Assembly (NCBI GenBank): GCA_042088965.1
Contig: JBELLC010000103.1
Location: forward strand, 1 to 10,959
Direction: 5' to 3'
Source of the DNA: TMED26 sp042088965
GTDB lineage: Bacteria > Pseudomonadota > Alphaproteobacteria > Thalassobaculales > Thalassobaculaceae
DNA length: 10,959 nucleotides
The notes below the pieces were generated by a model, which saw only the letters and a list, made by a program, of their open reading frames with translations, made no database searches and was not told the DNA's origin. Position numbers and translations under genes: made by a program. Below, in pieces: positions 7,437 through 10,959 of the stretch. How positions within the stretch are numbered: position 1 is the first letter of the stretch; each line of letters opens with the position of its first letter.

Positions 7437-8423
7437 GTGGAAAAGACCTCTGAAAAACAAAAACTAGATAGCTTGGAGAATATTTATCCGGTCGAGCTCT
7501 CGCCGCCAGATATCTCTGCCTATGCCACAGGTAATACCGGCATTCCGTATTATACGACGCTTGATTCGGGGGTGCCTGGGCCGCATGCAGCGATCCTGGC
7601 CCTCACCCACGGCAATGAGATTTGCGGTGCCATCACCCTCGATATGCTGTTTCGGGCGGGATTAATGCCAAAACATGGCAAACTCACGCTCGGGTTTAAT
7701 AATGTCGCTGCTTACGCGCAGTTTGATGCCCGCTACCCATCTGCGTCACGCTTTGTTGATGAGGATATGAATCGCGTCTGGGCGGAAGAACGCTTAAGCG
7801 GCAATGATCATAGCCTTGAGGTCGCCCGCGCACGCGAAATTCGGCCCCTGATCGATACTGTTGATTTTCTTCTCGACCTACATTCGATGCAGTCCGCAAG
7901 CCCGCCATTGATGCTTGCCGGTCCGTTGCAGAAGGGCCGCGAATTTGCGGGCCAGCTGCACTATCCTGAAACCATAATGTGCGACGCAGGCCACGCGGCA
8001 GGCAAAAGGTTACGGGATTATGGCGATTTTGGCGATCCAAACTCGCCACGTAATGCGCTTTTACTGGAAGCAGGACAACATTGGGCGGCATCCAGCGCAA
8101 TCGTATCAACCGATAGCGCAGTGTGTTTTTTACAAGCCCTGGATATGATCGATCTGGCAACGGCGGAAACCTTATTGCGCGATGTTAAACCGGCGATACA
8201 GCGCACAATCGAGGTGCTCGATCGCATCACCATTGAAAGTGATGACTTTCAATTCCACCAAACCTATACAGGACTTGAGGTTATTGCCAAGGCTGGCACA
8301 GAACTTGGCATGGACGGCAATCGCCCTGTTGTGACCCCTTTTGCTGACTGTGTTTTGATCATGCCAACGAGACGCACATGGAAAGGCCAAACAGCTATCC
8401 GTCTTGGCCGATATGTTGACTAA
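7437..8423 (+). CDS. Succinylglutamate desuccinylase/aspartoacylase (AstE/ASPA) family deacylase
   Basis: A 328-residue zinc-dependent N-acyl-amino-acid hydrolase of the carboxypeptidase-like AstE/ASPA family. Key residues are visible: THGNE supplies H58 and E61 (zinc ligands), DMNR supplies N112 and R113 (substrate carboxylate binding), DLHS supplies H149 (third zinc ligand), and EAGQHW supplies E211 (catalytic acid/base). Family members remove succinyl or acetyl groups from glutamate, aspartate, diaminobutyrate (DoeB in ectoine breakdown) and others. This protein matches none of these well enough from memory to name it. The start is GTG at 7437, 18 bases after the ArgE-like stop, with AGGA (7424-7427) 9 bases upstream. 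It is almost certainly co-transcribed with the ArgE-like gene. Confidence 0.9.
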   Translation: MEKTSEKQKLDSLENIYPVELSPPDISAYATGNTGIPYYTTLDSGVPGPHAAILALTHGNEICGAITLDMLFRAGLMPKHGKLTLGFNNVAAYAQFDARYPSASRFVDEDMNRVWAEERLSGNDHSLEVARAREIRPLIDTVDFLLDLHSMQSASPPLMLAGPLQKGREFAGQLHYPETIMCDAGHAAGKRLRDYGDFGDPNSPRNALLLEAGQHWAASSAIVSTDSAVCFLQALDMIDLATAETLLRDVKPAIQRTIEVLDRITIESDDFQFHQTYTGLEVIAKAGTELGMDGNRPVVTPFADCVLIMPTRRTWKGQTAIRLGRYVD

Positions 8424-9513
8424 GCCCACCCATCGCGCTGAGCCTGCGTCTGCGTTCAATTTAAAACAGCTCCTTTTGGCCGTCTTAATTGGGTCTCTCG
8501 GTGGGATGGTATTTGCCTATTTGCGGCTGCCCCTACCATGGATGCTCGGGGCCATGACCTTTACAACAATTGCCTCATTGGCGGGCTTACAAATGCAAGT
8601 CCCCCGCCATGTTCGAATGCCCATGAGTGCGGTTATTGGCGTCATGCTTGGGGCGGCATTTACACCTGACCTGATAGACCGGCTTGCGACCTGGTCAGTG
8701 ACGATTTTTGGTCTCCTCATTTATGTTCTGGTGGCCTGCACCTTGGTGATGGTCTATCTGCGCAAAGTTGCGCGCTATGACTTACAAACGGCCTATTTCT
8801 CTTCATCGCCTGGCGGGCTCAGCGAAATGGCCCTGGTCGGCGCAGAAATGGGGGCCGATGTGCGTGTTGTCGGCCTCTCTCATGCCTTGCGGATCTTGAT
8901 GGTCGTCATGGCGCTGCCATTTCTGTTCCAACTGTTCGGAGACTATGTGCCGCAAGATGCCATGTTGCCGCCCGGATCATCACTCTCCATGCCACTGAAT
9001 GACTGGCTAATTCTTGGCGGCTGTGCGCTGATCGGCGCGCCTCTCGCAAAAATAGCCCGCATCCCGGCCCCGTTTCTTGTGGGGCCTGTTATTTTGAGCG
9101 GCATCGCACATGTAGCAGGCGTCACCAATCACGGCCCGCCAGGTTTTCTCATCGCTGCGGCCCAAGTGATTATTGGCGGCTCCGTTGGCTGCCGATTTGT
9201 TGGCGTGGCTGTCAAAGAGGTTCTCGAGACAATGGTTATCGCCTCAGGATCAACTGCCATTTTGTTACTAACGGCGGTGTCTGGCGGTATGATCTTGCAA
9301 CAAGTTACCGACATTCCTTGGCATGTTTTAGTATTGGCGTTTGCCCCTGGTGGGCTGGCGGAAATGAGCCTTGTTGCCCTTGCCATCGGCTCTGATGTTG
9401 CCTTTGTGGCAACCCACCACATCTGCCGCATCGCCATGGTTGTGATTTTAGCACCCAGCGCATTTCGCTTGTTCAACAGGATCTGGATTGCCCCCCAAAA
9501 CCCAAAAACCTAA
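8413..9513 (+). CDS. AbrB-family integral membrane protein
   Basis: A 366-residue, very hydrophobic inner-membrane protein of the AbrB family (often mislabelled ammonia monooxygenase; E. coli AbrB was named for an effect on aidB expression). About ten membrane segments in two homologous halves. The internal duplication is easy to see: the SSSPGGLSEMAL...HALRILMVVMALPF segment (DNA from 8800) recurs as AFAPGGLAEMSL...HICRIAMVVILAPS (DNA from 9337). The function of the family is not settled. I chose ATG 8413, which overlaps the AstE-like gene by 11 bases; TTG at 8404 is an alternative giving 369 residues. Neither has a clear Shine-Dalgarno, so translation probably depends on coupling to the upstream gene. 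It may move a product or precursor of the deacylases, but that is only a guess from position. Confidence 0.85.
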   Translation: MLTKPTHRAEPASAFNLKQLLLAVLIGSLGGMVFAYLRLPLPWMLGAMTFTTIASLAGLQMQVPRHVRMPMSAVIGVMLGAAFTPDLIDRLATWSVTIFGLLIYVLVACTLVMVYLRKVARYDLQTAYFSSSPGGLSEMALVGAEMGADVRVVGLSHALRILMVVMALPFLFQLFGDYVPQDAMLPPGSSLSMPLNDWLILGGCALIGAPLAKIARIPAPFLVGPVILSGIAHVAGVTNHGPPGFLIAAAQVIIGGSVGCRFVGVAVKEVLETMVIASGSTAILLLTAVSGGMILQQVTDIPWHVLVLAFAPGGLAEMSLVALAIGSDVAFVATHHICRIAMVVILAPSAFRLFNRIWIAPQNPKT

Positions 9514-9516
9514 GTC

Positions 9517-9539
9517 AGCTGTGCTTTATCCAAGCAGCT
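9517..9539 (+). terminator. Weak candidate terminator at the convergent junction
   Basis: An imperfect hairpin begins 3 bases after the AbrB-family stop. AGCT (9517-9520) pairs with AGCT (9536-9539) and GCTT (9523-9526) with AAGC (9532-9535), with a 2-base bulge and a TATCC loop, then TATTTT. It overlaps the end of the response regulator on the other strand. The stem is short and bulged, so this is a weak call. Confidence 0.25.
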
Positions 9540-10173
9540 TATTTTCCAACGCTACCCGCACGGCCTGCGCCCGATTGCGCACCCCAAGTTTACGAAAAGC
9601 TTGTTTCAAGCGCGCCTTAACCGTCACCTCTTCGATATCCAGGCTACGGCCAATTTCTTTATTGGTATGCCCCGCCACCAATAACTCAATAACGTCCATT
9701 TCTTTTGCTGTCAGAACCTGCCCATTGAAAGCTGTCTCACCTTTTCCTGATATTGAGTCAGAATGTCTGGCAATCAAATCCATCGGGAAATAGGACACCC
9801 CTGATAATATCAACTCCAATGCTTTCATGAGTCCATCAGCGCTCATGGATTTTGGGATATATCCATTTGCCCCTGATCGCATGACACCATAAATCTGTTC
9901 TGGGTCGTTACTACCGGAAACAACCACGAGGCAGTGGCGCGGAAATTCCGCTCGCAGCTGCTCAAAAGTGGATGCGCCAAACATACCCGGCATTTGCAGA
10001 TCGATCAGGACGACATCAAAACTCTGGCTTGACCGTAACTTTGCGACCAACGCAGCATAGGAGTCCCCCGTGTCAACATGAGTATTGTCGAACGACTTTT
10101 AGATCAAAAAAGCTAAGCTATCACGAAACATTTCGTGATCATCGACGATCAAAATTGATTTATTTTCAATCAT
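9526..10173 (-). pseudogene. NarL/LuxR-type response regulator with an in-frame stop at codon 25
   Basis: From ATG 10173 to the TAA at 9526 one frame encodes a 215-codon NarL-type regulator of normal length, broken only by TAA at 10101-10099 (codon 25). Before the stop: SILIVDDHEMFRDSLAFLI, the standard receiver start with the acidic pair D11-D12. After it: phospho-acceptor D58 in LIDLQMPG, S86, K108 in GYIPKS, a linker, and a LuxR helix-turn-helix at about 153-209 (LTAKEMDVIELL, NKEIG, KLGVRNRAQAV). Because the frame is identical on both sides, one substitution explains it. The first in-frame start after the stop is TTG at 10050, which would lack the first strand and acidic pocket. Alternatives are a sequencing error, stop readthrough, or a truncated protein acting through its DNA-binding domain. 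No histidine kinase is adjacent and the target genes are unknown. Confidence 0.8.
10120..10139 (-). repeat. Perfect 9-base inverted repeat inside the regulator's 5' coding part
   Basis: ATCACGAAA (10120-10128) and TTTCGTGAT (10131-10139) pair perfectly across a 2-base centre. On the regulator's strand a TTTTTT run follows 8 bases later (10111-10106) and the premature TAA 5 bases after that. As DNA it is a possible binding site; as RNA the two-base loop would need to open by at least a pair. The repeat falls in codons for DHEMFRD, so part of it may be coding coincidence. Confidence 0.4.
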
Positions 10174-10264
10174 TTCAACACCATAACTGCATAGATTTTC
10201 AGCAAAAACCTAAGCGCAACCTTAAGGTTTGTTTTTCTCTTTAAAAACTACCACAGATTTAAAC

Positions 10265-10301
10265 TTTATACGAAAAGATATTTTGCATTATATCGTATAA
10301 A
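10265..10301 (-). promoter_or_regulatory. Inverted repeat enclosing a consensus -10 box, candidate regulator promoter/operator
   Basis: TTTATACGA (10265-10273) and TCGTATAAA (10293-10301) form a perfect 9-base inverted repeat with a 19-base spacer. On the minus strand the spacer begins with a consensus TATAAT (10292-10287), directed at the response regulator 114 bases downstream. The -35 region is weak: TTAAAG (10314-10309) at 16-base spacing matches about half the consensus. A regulator bound to the repeat would flank the -10 box, so autoregulation is conceivable. Confidence 0.35.
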
Positions 10302-10341
10302 TTAGCCCCTTTAATTCAATTAGTCCGTGTTTTTAACGTTT

Positions 10342-10373
10342 TTATATCTTTATTATATCTTTTTATTCTTTTT
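10342..10373. repeat. T-rich tandem repeat with about 11-base period
   Basis: TTATATCTTTA (10342-10352) is followed directly by TTATATCTTTT (10353-10363), matching at 10 of 11 positions, and then by a more degenerate T-rich unit to 10373. The spacing is close to one helical turn, so the tract may be bent and could act as an upstream element for the regulator promoter. It may equally be simple-sequence drift in AT-rich DNA. Confidence 0.4.
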
Positions 10374-10402
10374 AATCGGTCAACGATACCGTTCAGGAAA
10401 GT

Positions 10403-10424
10403 AGCGGGTTGCTCATAACCCGCT
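10403..10424 (-). terminator. Hairpin after the RidA-family gene, probable terminator
   Basis: AGCGGGTT (10403-10410) pairs perfectly with AACCCGCT (10417-10424) across a 6-base loop, beginning 9 bases after the RidA-family stop codon. On the minus strand it is followed by ACTTTCC, so the U-tract is weak. Its position and GC-rich 8-base stem in an AT-rich region support a transcription end. Confidence 0.5.
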
Positions 10425-10433
10425 TGTTATTGC

Positions 10434-10787
10434 CTATGAAGCTGCCGTCACCATAATCTCAACAGTGAATTTTGGTGATGCTAACCTTGGTGACTCCACG
10501 CAAGCGCGACAGGGTGTGGCGCCAGCGACGACCCAGTCGTCCCAGACCGCATTCATCTCGGCGAAATCATCCATTGTATTCAGCCAAATGGTCGCTGTTA
10601 ACAGTTTTGACTTATCGCTGCCCGCGTCAGCCAGCAGACCATCAATTGCTGTCAGAATGTCTTTTGTTTGATCCGCAACACTGCCGCCAGCGGCATTATG
10701 GGCCACTTGGCCTGCGGTGTAGACAGTTCCGTTATGCGACACAACTTGGCTCATGCGCTCACCGACGTGATGGCGTTCAATTGTCAT
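10434..10787 (-). CDS. RidA (YjgF/YER057c/UK114) family protein
   Basis: A 117-residue small cytoplasmic protein of the RidA family, slightly shorter than the usual 120-130 residues. Archetypal RidA hydrolyses reactive enamine/imine intermediates released by PLP enzymes; other subfamilies act in catabolic pathways. Visible: VVSHNGTVYTAGQVAHNAAG at the N-terminal strand region, TKDILTAIDGLLADAGSDKSKLL, IWLNTMDDFAEMNAVWDDW, and PCRACVESPRLASPKFTVEI with the conserved Arg at R94 and Glu at E110. The Arg is the substrate-carboxylate residue in active RidA proteins. The sequence around it differs from archetypal RidA, so a sister subfamily is likely. The start ATG 10787 has AAGGAG 7 bases upstream. 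It is divergent from the acyl-CoA dehydrogenase-like gene and followed by a hairpin. Confidence 0.85.
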   Translation of the reverse strand: MTIERHHVGERMSQVVSHNGTVYTAGQVAHNAAGGSVADQTKDILTAIDGLLADAGSDKSKLLTATIWLNTMDDFAEMNAVWDDWVVAGATPCRACVESPRLASPKFTVEIMVTAAS

Positions 10788-10876
10788 TCCAACTCTCCTT
10801 AAAAAACATTTGCCTCTATCGGGCAGAAAATTAATTTACCCAAATTGACACTACCCGCCATTGCGGCTTGCTCCAA

Positions 10877-10902
10877 GCGCCATCCTGATTATGGTATGGC
10901 GC
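10877..10902. promoter_or_regulatory. 7-base inverted repeat ahead of the acyl-CoA dehydrogenase-like gene
   Basis: GCGCCAT (10877-10883) and ATGGCGC (10896-10902) form a perfect inverted repeat with a 12-base spacer, 22 bases before the ATG at 10925. A TTGACA (10845-10850) lies upstream on the plus strand, but no good -10 box follows at 16-18 bases. The repeat could be an operator or a small leader hairpin. Confidence 0.3.
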
Positions 10903-10924
10903 AGGGAATGAGGGAGCTTTAGAT

Positions 10925-10959
10925 ATGGATTTCACACTGTCTGCCGAAATTGATGCCGC
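10925..10959 (+). CDS. Start of an acyl-CoA dehydrogenase-like gene (runs off the right edge)
   Basis: Only 11 complete codons are visible, reading MDFTLSAEIDA. This opening (MDFxLSxE) is very common in the acyl-CoA dehydrogenase family, flavoenzymes that oxidise acyl-CoA thioesters. GGGAG lies 8 bases upstream of ATG 10925, which supports a real start. It is divergent from the RidA-family gene across 137 bases. The call rests on a short N-terminus and the start signal alone, so the substrate and subfamily cannot be judged. Confidence 0.55.
   Translation, partial: MDFTLSAEIDA

Larger units (their letters stand above)
10174..10433. promoter_or_regulatory. AT-rich intergenic stretch upstream of the response regulator
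   Basis: These 260 bases separate the regulator's start from the end of the RidA-family gene and contain no gene I can support. Counting bases, 10261-10380 is 27 G or C in 120 (about 22%), far below the flanking genes. Inside are a 12-base palindrome AACCTTAAGGTT (10218-10229), a 9-base inverted repeat (10265-10301) enclosing a consensus -10 box, and T-rich tandem units near 10342-10373. Together this looks like the promoter and upstream activating region of the regulator. Confidence 0.4.

Noticed and set aside
9526..10050. Treating the regulator as a genuine 174-residue protein starting at TTG 10050
   Set aside because: The same frame upstream encodes an unmistakable receiver N-terminus, so the short form is most likely a fragment of a broken gene. 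I kept it only as an alternative within the pseudogene entry.
10045..10066. Short frame at ATG 10061 with a G-rich sequence upstream, a possible restart after the premature stop
   Set aside because: It is in a different frame from the regulator and ends after about 17 codons, so it cannot restore the protein.
10342..10373. CRISPR-like or mobile-element repeat
   Set aside because: The units are directly adjacent, 11 bases long and low-complexity, without spacers, terminal inverted repeats or transposase genes nearby.
10174..10433. A small RNA or short protein gene in the AT-rich intergenic stretch
   Set aside because: No open frame with a ribosome site and no stable GC-rich fold apart from the terminator-like hairpin at 10403-10424.
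10845..10872. Sigma70 promoter at TTGACA (10845-10850) for the dehydrogenase-like gene
   Set aside because: The -35 box is perfect, but the sequences at 16-18 base spacing do not resemble a -10 box, so I did not call it as a promoter.

Overview
The window reads as a piece of a Gram-negative, probably alphaproteobacterial and probably free-living heterotroph genome. The reasons are the mid-range GC content, Shine-Dalgarno-led genes packed into operons with 4-base overlaps, a Sec-exported periplasmic binding protein feeding a Dpp/Opp-type importer, and an AbrB-family membrane protein. A marine lineage is possible, but the sequence alone cannot fix the genus. A run of exactly 100 Ns (6554-6653) shows that this is a scaffolded draft or metagenome-derived assembly.

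Layout. Positions 1-6113 (minus strand) hold one transport operon, read right to left: a periplasmic peptide-type binding protein (4494-6113), an intercistronic hairpin (4450-4477), permeases DppB-like (3397-4374) and DppC-like (2468-3400), ATPases DppD-like (1447-2451) and DppF-like (446-1450), and the start of an N-formylglutamate amidohydrolase-family enzyme (1-449, running off the left edge). Three of the junctions are 4-base ATGA/GTGA overlaps. Positions 6114-6386 are a divergent control region with two short palindromes. Positions 6387-9513 (plus strand) hold a second operon: an ArgE-like M20 deacylase interrupted by the N gap, an AstE/aspartoacylase-family deacylase, and an AbrB-family membrane protein. 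Positions 9526-10173 (minus) hold a NarL/LuxR-type response regulator whose otherwise normal reading frame carries an in-frame TAA at codon 25. Then come an AT-rich regulatory stretch, a RidA-family gene (10434-10787, minus) and the first 11 codons of a divergent acyl-CoA dehydrogenase-like gene (10925 onwards, plus).

How the genes may work together. The two divergent operons combine a peptide-class ABC importer with three hydrolases from three unrelated folds. All three families remove acyl or formyl groups from amino acids (formylglutamate amidohydrolase, M20 N-acetyl-amino-acid deacetylase, AstE/ASPA N-acyl-amino-acid hydrolase). The simplest reading is a scavenging module that imports N-blocked amino acids or short peptides and de-acylates them. 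The substrate is inferred, not shown. The AbrB-family protein overlaps the end of the AstE-like gene and may handle a product or serve another membrane function.

The most notable observations are the combination of N-acyl hydrolases with a transporter, the single nonsense codon in the response regulator together with a hairpin and T-run just before it, and the loss of the M20 metal site inside a gap that is probably larger than 100 bases. I did not see a CRISPR array, an insertion sequence, a tRNA or an rRNA.
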